Source of the DNA: Pampus argenteus
Lineage: Eukaryota > Chordata > Actinopteri > Scombriformes > Stromateidae
Direction of reading: 5' to 3'
Assembly (NCBI GenBank): GCA_036937835.1
Contig: CM072875.1
Location: 19,896,501 to 19,960,500, forward strand
DNA length: 64,000 bases
Part shown: in pieces, positions 1 through 21,540 of the stretch
Position numbering within the stretch: the first letter of the stretch is position 1
Layout of the letters: each line of letters opens with the position of its first letter
The notes under the pieces: generated by a model
Databases searched by the model: none
The model's input: the letters and a program-made list of their open reading frames with translations, nothing else
Told to the model about the DNA's origin: nothing
Position numbers and translations under genes: made by a program

Positions 1-88
1 CATGGGAACATCATGCCGAGTCTTTTTACTTCTTATCTAGCAGACGAAGGAGCTCTTTTTGAAACAGGAAACTCTTTAAAACACTGAC

Positions 89-259
89 CTGCCTGAAGGT
101 GCCTGTAGTCAAACACATCTGTCCAGCTGCCCACAGCGGCACCATGAGAACCGAGGAGAGAGTCATGGCCCAGCCTAGTGTGTACGCCCAGTCAGGGTAA
201 ACGTACCTGTCGTTAATCCTCAGGTGTGTGTAATCAAACAGGTACAAGATGAAGGAAAC
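89..259 (-). CDS. SLC6 transporter exon 13 (residues 496-552)
   Basis: Encodes TM12 with YVYPDWAYTLGWAMTLSSV and the start of the cytosolic tail. Donor is CAG|GTCAGT; the tail exon with the stop codon is not in the window. Confidence 0.9.
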
Positions 260-3200
260 CTGTGAAGAAACAAAATAGAGTTTAAGGGAAAAGAAGAGAT
301 TAATAAGTACAGAAACAATTTGTACTTCTACTGAATGCAATGTATGTCACGTCTACATTAAATACAGTCTATTAAACTCACCAGTGACAGCAGAGGAATG
401 ATGTATCTCCAGCACACTTTGAAGTAAACAGATGGTCTCTGTCCAGTCATGTCCTCAATGATGTTAATAACACGGTCAGCACCTGATGGGAGTTTAGTGG
501 AGAGCATAAACCAGACGTTTACATGTGTTTTCTAAGTTGCAGTGTTTGGGGCTCTTGTTGGTTTCACAGTCATATGGAGGTTTTTATCAGTGTTGTCAGG
601 TGCTGCAGCTAAAATGTGGATGACTGTGAATAAGACGGATAAACACTTTAAAACATCTGATTACATTCAGGAAATTCAACCAGTCTGACCAAAGTTACCT
701 CAAATGAAAACATAGCAAACACTCAGATTAGAAGCATTTCTATTTGTCATGTTTTATGACATGAGGCAATATGAAAAAAGAGATAATCTCATAATTGATT
801 GAATACATAAACATTTGAAACATATATATCTATCTACAAATAGTCAGACCATATCATGAAAATGGATAATAAAATGCTTGTTTTGCTTACCAAAACTCCA
901 AGCCAGAGCCAGACACTCACAGAAAGCCATGAAATAATGAAAAGCTCTGGTACATCCATAATAATCAACAAGCTGGAATATGTAAATCCCTCCCTAGAGC
1001 CGGAAAAGACAATATTTCAATATAAGAAATTGTTTTTAAAAATATTTTGTACAATACTTGTTTAAATGTGCTTTTATGGACGTATTATATTCACCTCAGT
1101 GACCAAAGTCAGATGTACGAGGAAGAAGAATGAACAAATGATGAGGACAAAGATCTCATGTCTTACTGGTTTACGAAACAGCTTCGGAAACAAGTCGCTT
1201 ATCGATGTGATGAAACACTCAACTGTCACAAACTGGGGACATAATATTAATTAATTAATTAATAAATAAATAAATAAAATATGCCTGCAGCACATCAGTT
1301 ATTAATCAGGAGGTAATACAACAAAACAACAGACATGTGTGTCGACACTGAGGAAAAACAGCATCAGGAAAAAGCAGACGGTCCAGAACTGAGGCAAAGG
1401 CATCATAGCTGTTGCCTGAGGGTAAGCGATGAAGGCCAAACCTGGACCTGTGAACAGGAAATAAACAAGAAACAGGAAGTTGGAAAGTATGTTCTTCCTG
1501 TGACTGTACTTCATTACTAAACACAGCATTTAATTTCTATGTATTTACATGATGTTGCTGGTGATTTTCTATATTTTATTAATTGTCAATAAATCTTCTG
1601 CAGAGCCAAACCCAATAATAATAACCCAAATCCATGTTAAAATCACACACAAAAAAAACATTTTAGCCTTGAGCTAAAAGAGAGCTAAAAATAAACAATT
1701 TTCAAATCTTTGAATATACCGGACTCAGCCACAGCGTCAACGGTGACGCCCTGTTTCTGAGCCATAAATCCAAGTACAGAGAAGACGACGAATCCGGCAA
1801 CAAAACTGGTCCCACTGTTCAGCAGACAGAGCCAAAAACAGTCCCTAGAGGTCACAGAAAGACACAACCCCTTGTCAAAGAGTAGACATTTACATCAGTA
1901 TAATAGCTATTTAAAATGCTGATGTGACAAGAAGTGATTATTTATTGTATTAATGATTCATTTTCAACTGCATCTATTTGTTATTCGCTTATACTTACTT
2001 GTAACAGTTGTTCTTGTAGTGATTATAACTGCTCAAAACACAAAGAGTTCCTGAGGTCAAACTGTAGGAGAAGCATATTTGAGATCCTGCCTCTATCCAC
2101 ACCTGTAATGTAACAAATACATATTATATATACAGTATGTGGTGGGGAGTAAAAGTAACACGTACAGCCTGAAATACCTCAAGGTTTGCCAGACTGTTCA
2201 GATCTGGATACAGGTAGTAGTAGATCCCTTCCCAAGCTCCAGGTAAAGTCAGTCCTCTGATGAGAAGTATCAGGAGCATCACGTAGGGGAAGGTAGCGGT
2301 GAAGTATGCTACCTTAAAAAAAAAAAAATCTTTGTCATTACCAGTGTTATGATTAATAATAATAATTGTATTTACAGTATATAGCACTTTTATAAACAAA
2401 GTGCATAACAAAAAGTAACGCGTAAACATGCTAAAAAAACTAGTTTATAAAAATAATTGAAAAAAAAAAAACTTGTGGAGTACCTCAAGGTAGTTGTTTG
2501 GAGCCACTATTGTTTTCTGTTTTTATTAATGATCTTCCACTAGTATTATAGTACTTTTTTCAGCATATAGCACTTTTCTAAACAGAGTTACAAAGTGCAT
2601 AACATGCTAAAATAATTAGATTGTAATGTTGGATATCAGTGATATAACTGACCATGCAAAGGCTTAAAAGTTATAAGCAAAATATTTCAATCGACTCTAA
2701 AACTCACACAGAGTTGGAGGTGAGAAACTGAAAGAAACTGAAAGAAGTTAAATATTAACAGTAGTTTCTGCTGTGTTAACCACAAGTGTAACATTCAAGA
2801 CAAAATATTTCCACAGGACCTTTCCAGAAGATCTGACACCTTTCCAGATACTGAAGTACGAGAACACCCAGCTGGCTAGAAGACACAAAGCCAGCTCCCA
2901 TTTGACACTGCCCAGCTCCTCAATGCCTCCAGACATGGCCAACACCCTCCGTCTGCACAGAGGGGAAAATAACATACAGTACAGTTGTATCATATATTAC
3001 TGCACTTTTATGAAGTTGAAAAGACAGATTGAAAAGTCAAAATCGAACCACAAAAACACTGAATCCTACATTTCCTGTTGTGCAACTGATTAGCATATTT
3101 TCTTTATTAGACTCTTCTTGACTGGTAAACGTCCAAGTCTTTCTCTTACTAATTTGTTTTTGAACTCATCAAACATCAATCATAAAGACATTTGACAAAC

Positions 3201-4385
3201 CTCAGACAGTTTTAAAAGGACATTTAGACTCACTCCCAGAACTCGGTGGCAGCAGAGGTGGTGTTTGACAACATGGTCCAATTTTCCGTCAGATTTGCCG
3301 ACATTGAATCCGAACTCTGAAGGCCCACACAGTTTTCTGGTTTAGAGAACAAAGAAGTAACAATAACAGTCAGTGCACTGATTGTCTCAATTTAGAGAGC
3401 TTTCCTCTCAGGTTTTTATTGCACCTTTGGTAAATTTTACTATTGTGCTCTATAAAAAATGTCCAGTTTCTTCATTAATTATCTTTTAATATTGATATTT
3501 AATTCCGATCAGTCTCTCCCTGTTGATTTTACAGATGTAGAATATGGTAATATGTTGACACTGTGTTAAGCTCCTTAGTTTTGCTACATTGTGATTTTAT
3601 TTAATCTCATCTTGACTACCTGAATGCCCCGTTTATATAACCTTTTTGCAAGTTGTATTAAAGTAAACCAGTCACCTGTGTTCCAGGTGTTGTCACAAGT
3701 GGCCCAGGGGAGCTGGGATTTGAATGAGAAGACCAGGTAGAAAAGAGCCCAGACTTGGATTAAAATGTAGCTGAAGTCATAAAACTTTGCTACAAATTGT
3801 CCATATCCAATTCCTGAAATAAAAAGGAAAAAAAAATGTTTTAAATCTTTAAATCTAGTTTAAATATTCATTTGAGCAACATCTTCAGATCTAGACGAAA
3901 TTGATGTTGATTGATTGTGATCATGTGCAAAATGAAACTTTGGTGTTTTTCCTCTTCGGTTGATTGACACCTTTTAGCTCGACACGTATCAACTCACCTT
4001 GTGCCAGTGGACACAATTTCCTCCACGTGGTGATGAATCCTTCCTGGGTGTATTGACCAATTGAACTCTCCAGTAGGAACAGAGGTATCCCAACCAGCAC
4101 AGCTAACAGACAATACGGCACCAGAAAGGCACCTATAGGTAGATAAATACAGAAACACATGTTTGAGGAAATTACAAATAAATTTAGTGTAATCAACTCT
4201 TCATTAAATTGAGATTTTGTTTGATTACCGCCTCCGTTCTTGTAGCAGAGGTAAGGAAATCTCCACATGTTTCCCAGACCGACCACATTTCCTGCAACAA
4301 CCAGAATATATTCTGTCTTATTGGCCCACTGTCCTCTGTCTCCATCCCCTCCCTGATTCTCGGTTTTCCTTCTTTCTCTGCTCAT
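89..4385 (-). CDS. SLC6 GABA/betaine/taurine-type Na+/Cl- transporter, 3' end cut off by the window
   Basis: Thirteen coding exons on the minus strand give 552 continuous codons with matching phases throughout. In transcript order they are 4385-4229, 4132-3998, 3813-3676, 3336-3234, 2952-2820, 2312-2178, 2102-1999, 1844-1720, 1447-1335, 1232-1095, 993-891, 482-382 and 259-89. SLC6 members have about 600 residues, so one terminal exon is missing beyond position 1. The family couples uptake of small amino-acid-like solutes to Na+ and Cl- through 12 membrane helices. Diagnostic stretches are GLGNMWRFPYLCYKNGGG in TM1, LPWATC before extracellular loop 2, three N-glycosylation sequons (NLT, NWT, NTT) in that loop, FTATFPY in TM5 and SYN.Y.NNCYKDC after TM6. 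Closest by eye are GAT2/GAT3/BGT1, but TM1 has Asn33 where those have Glu, and TM10 is divergent. It may be a fish-specific paralogue; no symbol is assigned. The ATG at 4385 is the first in frame and precedes a normal SLC6 N-terminus. Confidence 0.93.
382..482 (-). CDS. SLC6 transporter exon 12 (residues 462-495)
   Basis: Encodes ADR..NIIEDMTGQRP and TM11. Donor is CTG|GTGAGT; 101 nt returns the frame to phase 0. Confidence 0.92.
891..993 (-). CDS. SLC6 transporter exon 11 (residues 428-461)
   Basis: Starts GGIYIFQLVDYY as in all GAT-type members, then encodes TM10, which is much diverged (CTRAFHYFMAFCECLALAWSFG). Donor is GTAAGC. Confidence 0.9.
1095..1232 (-). CDS. SLC6 transporter exon 10 (residues 382-427)
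   Basis: Encodes FVTVECFITSISDLFPKLFR, then TM9, to LTLVTE. Acceptor is CCCCAG and donor is GAG|GTGAAT; 138 nt, phase 0. Confidence 0.9.
1335..1447 (-). CDS. SLC6 transporter exon 9 (residues 344-381)
   Basis: Encodes PGLAFIAYPQA..MMPLPQFW and TM8, ending VDTH in place of LDSQ. The Na2-site Asp is kept and the neighbouring Ser is Thr. Donor is CAT|GTCTGT. Confidence 0.9.
1720..1844 (-). CDS. SLC6 transporter exon 8 (residues 302-343)
   Basis: Encodes DCFWLCLLNSGTSFVAGFVVFS, which is TM7 with the chloride/Na1 Asn and Ser, and the loop-4 sequence GV..DAVAESG. Confidence 0.92.
1999..2102 (-). CDS. SLC6 transporter exon 7 (residues 268-301)
   Basis: Encodes TM6 with SQICFSYSL, which keeps the Gln and Ser that bind chloride in this family, then SSYN.YKNNCYK. 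The unwound part of TM6 differs from GAT1-3. Confidence 0.92.
2178..2312 (-). CDS. SLC6 transporter exon 6 (residues 223-267)
   Basis: Encodes TM5 (VAYFTATFPYVMLLILLIRG) and LTLPGAWEGIYYYLYPDL before TM6. It is preceded by a long T run and AAG; 135 nt, phase 0. Confidence 0.92.
2365..2620. repeat. Two diverged direct copies of a dispersed sequence in transporter intron 5
   Basis: About 2375-2440 and 2560-2620 share TATAGCACTTTT, then TAAACA, AAAGTGCATAACA and ATGCTAAAA in the same order. They are two relics of one repeat or a local duplication. Confidence 0.6.
2820..2952 (-). CDS. SLC6 transporter exon 5 (residues 178-222)
   Basis: Starts with RRVLAMSGGIEELGSVKWELALCL and encodes TM4. The donor is a weak AAG|GTCCTG, but it lies exactly where family members splice (SSGK|V) and keeps phase 0. 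Confidence 0.88.
3234..3336 (-). CDS. SLC6 transporter exon 4 (residues 144-177)
   Basis: Encodes extracellular loop 2 with the second disulfide cysteine (ENC), three N-glycosylation sequons, and the family ending ATEFWE. Confidence 0.9.
3676..3813 (-). CDS. SLC6 transporter exon 3 (residues 98-143)
   Basis: Encodes TM3 with FSYILIQVWALFYL. The Tyr of SYI aligns with GAT1 Tyr140, which contacts the substrate carboxylate. It ends with LPWATCDNTWNT, which holds the first cysteine of the loop-2 disulfide. Confidence 0.92.
3998..4132 (-). CDS. SLC6 transporter exon 2 (residues 53-97)
   Basis: Encodes TM2 (AFLVPYCLLAVLVGIPLFLLE) and the conserved loop GQYTQEG.ITTWRKLCPL. Acceptor is CTATAG and donor is GTGAGT; 135 nt, phase 1 at both ends. 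Confidence 0.92.
4229..4385 (-). CDS. SLC6 transporter exon 1 (residues 1-52)
   Basis: Contains the start codon, the basic cytosolic N-terminus and TM1 with the sodium-site motif GLGNMWRFPYLC. It ends phase 1 inside the GGG motif at donor GTAATC. Confidence 0.92.
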
Positions 4386-4725
4386 GTCGAGATCAAGACT
4401 TCGTCTGTTATGTGTTTCTGTTATGATTCCGCTTTTATTTTGTGTCTTTTCCTAATTTGAATAGTCATCTCAAAGCCAGCGATCACTTTAAATACAACGC
4501 CAAATAAATACAAAGTTCAGCAAAAACCCAGAGGAGATGGTGAGAATATGCAACTGCAGCCTGCAGTTTTGTCTTCAACTGTTTAATTTCAAAGATACAG
4601 CTCTGTAAATGTATGTGAGATAACAGATATCGATGCTGTGCATAAATTAAGCTTATGGGAATGTGGATTTGTCAGGTGCATGTAAAAAAAACAAAACCCT
4701 AGATGCTGATCATGACAATGGCATA

Positions 4726-4844
4726 TCAAAGGGAAGACAACCACACATTAAGCTACAATAATGTTATTATATAACAGATGTACAGTACTGTGACTTGAAA
4801 CTTTTCATCATAAAAATCTTCATGTGTGGTCGTCTTCCCTTTGA
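4726..4844. repeat. Inverted repeat, 23-bp arms with one mismatch
   Basis: The arms are 4726-4748 and 4822-4844, separated by 73 nt. They match at 22 of 23 positions, and the odd pair would be G:U in RNA. It could be the ends of a small non-autonomous DNA transposon or a hairpin. Confidence 0.7.
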
Positions 4845-4931
4845 GTTTAAACAGAAGTATTGACATTTGTCATATTTTGCACTCAGTTGGCACCGGGATC
4901 GCTGAGAAAACACTTAAGGCACAGTCATACG

Positions 4932-5147
4932 CAAATAGTCGGATCATATCATGGAAATGAGGACCATAATAATCAGTAAGTTGAAATATGTAAATCCCCA
5001 CCGAGAGGAGAAGGAGACAAGATTTGGATAAATTACGTAGTTTTTAAAAACATTTCTTGACAATCGCTGTTTGAAAGTGATACTATGGAAGCATTTCATT
5101 CATTTCAGTGACCAGAGTCAGATGTATGAGAAAGAAGAAGAAGAAGA
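4932..5147 (-). pseudogene. Decayed fragment of a second SLC6 transporter copy (exon 11-intron-exon 10 region)
   Basis: The order and sequence follow 837-1130 of the intact gene. CAAATAGTC.GA.CATATCATG matches the stretch below exon 11, then about 90 nt of exon 11 is deleted. CCATAATAATCA..AAG.TG.AATATGTAAATCCC matches the 5' part of exon 11. The intron follows, and then TCAGTGACC.AGTCAGATGTA.GAG matches the 3' end of exon 10. The exon 11 acceptor AG and the exon 10 donor GT are both changed, so it cannot be spliced. I could not recognise other exons of this copy nearby. Confidence 0.75.
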
Positions 5148-5754
5148 AGAAAAAACCTGATTAATTATAAGCACTTCAGGATTAAAAAGAGCTGTTTTCA
5201 CTGTGATTACTGTCTTCATACTGTGCTAGTAAGCACCATGTGAGATGGAAATCAAACCTGTAATTAAAGGCAAAATTCATTAGTCTCGTGAGTCTCTATT
5301 AAGAGTATTTTCACACATGGATCTTATTTAAGAGACTTAGTGGCGATGTGCTCTTTACCAGTGACTATACCAGTGGTTTTTGCATGTATTTCAAACCTCA
5401 TACTTTGCATGACCGTAAATCTTTTTTTGCACTCTATTTCAGAAATTTGAATGTTCTTTTTTTTCTACTGTTACAGGCATGTGCTAGTTTAATTTACATA
5501 CAGTACGTATAAATCCACCAGTCACCCACATCAAGTTTATTTTAATTTTGAATTTTTGTCAGTTAAATTATTTTTATGAGATAATGTAGTGCAGACTTTT
5601 TTAGACTTTTGTTTGAAACTGACAAAAATGAATGCAGACGTTATGGATTACAGAACAAAGAAGAAGAAAGAGGCAAGCCAAAATAACACCGTACAGCTTG
5701 CATTAAAAAAAATTAAATAAAAATAAAAAATAAATAAATAAATAAAAAAAAGAA

Positions 5755-5780
5755 ATATATATATATATATATATATATAT
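5755..5780. repeat. (AT)n microsatellite
   Basis: Thirteen AT units following an A-rich stretch. Confidence 0.9.
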
Positions 5781-6486
5781 GCAAACCAAGCTACAGTTAA
5801 ACTTTTATAGCCCCCTTAAGCCAAAACACTGAATCCCTACCAGCTTCACAAATGCTCTATTCTTCAACTTTATATCCCTTGTTAATGGCACAGATTATAG
5901 TTCATACAGTTTAAATATATAACTCATAAATAACCACCTCAACCTGCTTTCTCCTTTTAATGCAAAACGTGTAAAGAAAGAACACGAAAGTGTCTCATGT
6001 TACTGAATAACGCTGCTTTTATTCTGCTAGTGCCATTGATGATGCACAGTAGATAACAGTAGGTCTTTGGGGACTTGTTGCTCGGTGACAACCAGACTAC
6101 CCTGTTAGCTCACACAGAAGCACCACACCCTTTATCCCCTCAGTAAGCACACAAGTGGACTAGTAGAACTGGTATTTAAATCAGTACCGTACATGAAAAA
6201 GGATATCCCTCACTGTTACAGGGTGTGACCGAGAAAATGTGTTCAGTGTGTTTCCATGGCCTTCCTCCATTACGGCATGTGTTGAGTGAGCTCAGACATG
6301 ATGTATTTTTATTTAGGAGGAGGTCTCACAGCTGCACCTCCCACAGCATACAGTCATAAAGACAGCTGAGTCACAGGCTACACTAATATCCTTTTTTTCT
6401 GGGTTATAACAAAAGCATTTAGTGTTCATAATATTTCCATTAAAGCAGCTGAGATAAAGCATCTTCCACACTGACTGTGCATGGTG

Positions 6487-6494
6487 TGACGTCA
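6487..6494. promoter_or_regulatory. Palindromic CRE (TGACGTCA), distal
   Basis: A perfect CREB/ATF consensus 850 bp upstream of the kif5b start codon. Function is inferred from the motif only. Confidence 0.4.
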
Positions 6495-6717
6495 TACTAC
6501 GCACTACATACTACTTACATAAACATTTAAATCTAACAAGGAGTTTTTTTTTTTTTTTAATGCTGGTGAGTCAAATGGAAAATTAATTTCACATGCATTT
6601 ACCTGTAATTCAGCATAACATATTTTCAGATGATTTTTCCCCTCTAAACTTCTTACAATGTTCAAATGATCCAATATTTCATTTTTTTTCTTCTTTCCTC
6701 TCCCATTAATCATCTCA

Positions 6718-6930
6718 CGACCCCCTCAGATTTATCTGGTGACCCTTTGGAAGGGCCCCGACCCCTAGGTTGGGAACCACTGGACTAAACTAGCTAACTG
6801 TATATAAAGTAGTTGAAACTAGCTGTATTAATAATATATATATATTAATAATATTTCCATCTGAAATGTAGTAAAGTGGAAGTATAAAATATCATCAAAT
6901 GGAAATACTCAAGTCAGGTATGTCAAAATA
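6718..6930. repeat. Old dispersed fish repeat(s)
   Basis: CCCCTAGGTTGGGAACCACTGG (about 6760-6783) and AAGTATAAAATATCATCAAATGGAAATACTCAAGT (about 6871-6905) resemble ends and middles of repeats common in teleost genomes. Family recall only. The second part is related to the element at 22590-22764. Confidence 0.5.
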
Positions 6931-7010
6931 TCCTCAGTTATTCTCCAACATTGCAGGTTGGTATTTTTTTTTGTATATTTCCACATGTTATTGAGGATTT
7001 CATTACAATA

Positions 7011-7053
7011 ACACACACGCGCGCACACACACGCGCGCACACAAACACACACT
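7011..7053. repeat. (CA)n/(CG)n alternating tract, potential Z-DNA
   Basis: Strict purine-pyrimidine alternation with CGCGCG blocks inside CA repeats (ACACACGCGCGCACACACAC and onward), broken once by AAA. It ends 9 bp before the proximal CRE. Confidence 0.85.
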
Positions 7054-7061
7054 CACTGAGG

Positions 7062-7069
7062 TGACGTCA
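7062..7069. promoter_or_regulatory. kif5b: Palindromic CRE (TGACGTCA), kif5b proximal promoter
   Basis: A perfect CREB/ATF site 274 bp upstream of the kif5b ATG, next to the Z-DNA-type tract and just before the GC-richer leader. No TATA box was seen near it. Confidence 0.55.
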
Positions 7070-7089
7070 TTGTGATCCACATCCACAGC

Positions 7090-7342
7090 AGCAGGAGGGG
7101 TGAGGTGGCCAACCGCTGATCCGCCGGTATCATGGCTTCCTAACAGGAGAGGGAAGTGAATGAGAGGAAAACAAGGATTTCTGTCGAGTGGCCGATAGTT
7201 TATCAACCTTTCCAGAAAACTGAGAGTGGGCCTGAGGGGTCCGGGCTCCCTTTTCGCCCCCCTCCCCACACACACACACACACGGATCCAGGATATACTT
7301 TTATCATTTCATTGTTGAGACTGCCTTCGTGAACCGTGGAAG
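7090..7342 (+). other. kif5b: kif5b 5'UTR / promoter-proximal region, start of transcription not fixed
   Basis: GC-richer than its surroundings, with a (CA)n run at 7265-7283. If transcribed, it contains a minimal upstream ORF, ATG-Ala-Ser-stop, at 7132-7143. The main ATG context GAAGATGG is a good Kozak match. Confidence 0.5.
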
Positions 7343-19197
<11,855 letters not shown>

Positions 19198-21540
19198 GGA
19201 GCAGTGGGACAGAAATACGACGTCACAGAAGAAGCCAATATCGCCCCCCGCCCACCCCGACACCCCGTCATTCCACAGCGGACAGACTCCTCGCTGCTTT
19301 GGAGCCCTGAAGGAGTTTCTGAATTATAAATATATATATAAATATATAAATATTCCTGTCCTGTACAGCTCCACTCACCCACATCCCCTAATGCTCAACA
19401 TGACTTAGCTCATTTTTTCCTCTCTCTTACTGGATATAATAAAAGACAACGAATTTAATTTACAAAAGATAATATTCTTACCCACGGGAAAAAAAACCAA
19501 ACGCAGTCTTGAGTGCAGCCTCGTCGAGCGAAACCCGCGCGCGACTCTGAACGTGAAAGCTTTTGGTTGCTTTTTTTTTTGTTAGTTTGTTTGTTTGTTT
19601 TGCACAGTCTGTCGTCATCTGTCGTCGTTGTGCGAGTAGTTCTGCACTGTGCCAAGCTGAATGTAACGGTAGCAAGATCAAAAAATTAAAATAAAAAACT
19701 CCAAAAAAAAAACACCTAAAGAAAATGAGACTCTACCATGAGAAATAGCTTGACCCTATAGGCTAACCTCTGTACATTTCAACATTACTACTATTGGTTG
19801 TTAACCACACTTTTCTCTGGATAGATTTTACATGCTTCTTTAAGGAAAAAAAACTACTACAAAAAAAAAAAAAATAAAAAAAACAGTTTTGAAATGACTA
19901 GATGGCGTCGAGCACTACTGTTCTGTCCGGTCTTGTTGTACAGATTGTAAAATTGGCACCGCTGCACGCGCTTCCCTGGTGAGAGAGAGCTGTAAACGGC
20001 TACAAAGAAGGATTTAAAAAAAATAAAATAAAAAAAGCCAAGACGTGCAACGGTGTACTGTAGATGTATTTAACTAAATACCTGTGGAGGCCAATTGTTT
20101 TTATCATTAAGTTAAAATAAAAACCTATACTCGTTTATTGGTGACTTGACATGAGAAGGATGTAAAGAATGTAGGAAGGAAGGACGAGAATGATCCGGTT
20201 ATAACACACTTCCACGTTTTAAGCGTATGCTTCGTAGTGAAATGAACTGTTTTTAACTTCTCTCTGGCTAATAATGCTGTTAATGGACGCTATTTATATC
20301 TCCCTGCACATTGGAGCACATAGACTGAGACACACACACACACACATATGATACTTGTCCTGTTCTCGCTGTCGCTCACTTTCCCCCAACATGAGTCCCC
20401 TTCGCTCAGATATTCACGACCTTGTTTTGTTTGTTTTTGTTTTTGTTTTTTTTTAGTTGTAAACCTAACCTGTCAAGTCGATTGAATTCTTTTCAAGGGT
20501 GCCTCGCTTCTATATATATATATATATATTTTTTTTCTTCTTCCCTTCATCCTTTTTATTGTTTCAAATAGATTTAAATATTTAGTAATTGTACATGAGG
20601 CCCCTTTGGTTGTAATTTGCAAAAAAACAATGTGTTTCGCTGGGTTTTATGTACTGTATTACTTTCATTGTTCCATAGATCACGTAGATGCATATTTGAA
20701 GGGGGGGTGGGTAGCAGGTAGTTGGGGGCGGTGGCAGGTAGTTGGAGGGGGGTGGGGCTTCAGTCAATGGTCTTGCCGCTGATCAGCCAATCAGGAGAGC
20801 AGGGTCTAAAATTGCACAACAATCTTCTGTCATCATCTGGAGGAAGGATTTATTTAACGTACTCTAGTCAGGGGTGTAGGATTTATTTTGTGTTTGTTGT
20901 CTTTAATGTATTTTTTAGAGTGTTTTTCATGACCCCCCTCCTCCACCACCACTACCATTTTAATTTCCACTACAGTTTTTTTTTACCCTGTGAAGCCCCG
21001 GTGCATCAGTAAATAGCTTGTTGTGATTGTAACCCCAGCACGAGAACATTAACATCTTGTACAAGTGCAATATACTGTAAGATACACTGTAAATCAAATC
21101 CAGAGTCAGAGTCGCAGCCCGCTTCTCCGGTAGCTTCCGTTTCACTGTCTTGGGGGGCTTCTGAGACAGATACAGGGATTTTCTGCTCATATTCTAAGAT
21201 AAAGGAGTATCTACGTTTGTTCTGGACTGTAAACTCCACATATAGATGATGGATGAAACTTTACGATCCAGTGCAGTTGTAGATATTTGAATTGGAAAAT
21301 GAACAAATGCGTTTCAGCTTTTGCAGAACCTCTGCTGAGTCTGAGTGGAACAAATCTAGCTTGAAAGTGCGGACGGGAGTTTGGCTTTTTACTAAAAACC
21401 TGTCATCTTGGAACATGAAAATTGGGTTCGATAGCACTTCTTCACAATATGCACTCAGAAAAGCACTCCATATGTGGCTGTTTTTGACTGGAGGGAAAAG
21501 AAGTTTCCAAAGCTCTGTACATGGAAATGTTTGTTGACAG
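19198..21540 (+). other. kif5b: kif5b 3'UTR, end not determined
   Basis: AT-rich, without exon-like sequence, with A runs, an (AT)n at 20512-20529 and AATAAA signals at 19438-19443 and 20116-20121. kif5b transcripts in other vertebrates have long 3'UTRs, so transcription may continue past 20.1 kb. Confidence 0.45.
20116..20121 (+). promoter_or_regulatory. kif5b: Candidate kif5b polyadenylation signal AATAAA
   Basis: A canonical hexamer about 0.92 kb after the stop, followed by T-rich and TG-containing DNA. An earlier AATAAA lies at 19438. Confidence 0.35.

Larger units (their letters stand above)
5148..6717. other. Intergenic, no gene seen
   Basis: AT-rich DNA between the divergent transporter and kif5b genes. 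It contains an A-rich run and an (AT)n microsatellite at 5755-5780, and a CRE palindrome at 6487-6494. No conserved exon was recognised. Confidence 0.6.

Noticed and set aside
1..88. Terminal exon of the transporter within the first 88 bases
   Set aside because: The open frame after 89 continues through donor CAG|GTCAGT to a stop at about 26-28. This looks like intron read-through, and no acceptor for a tail exon is visible before the edge.
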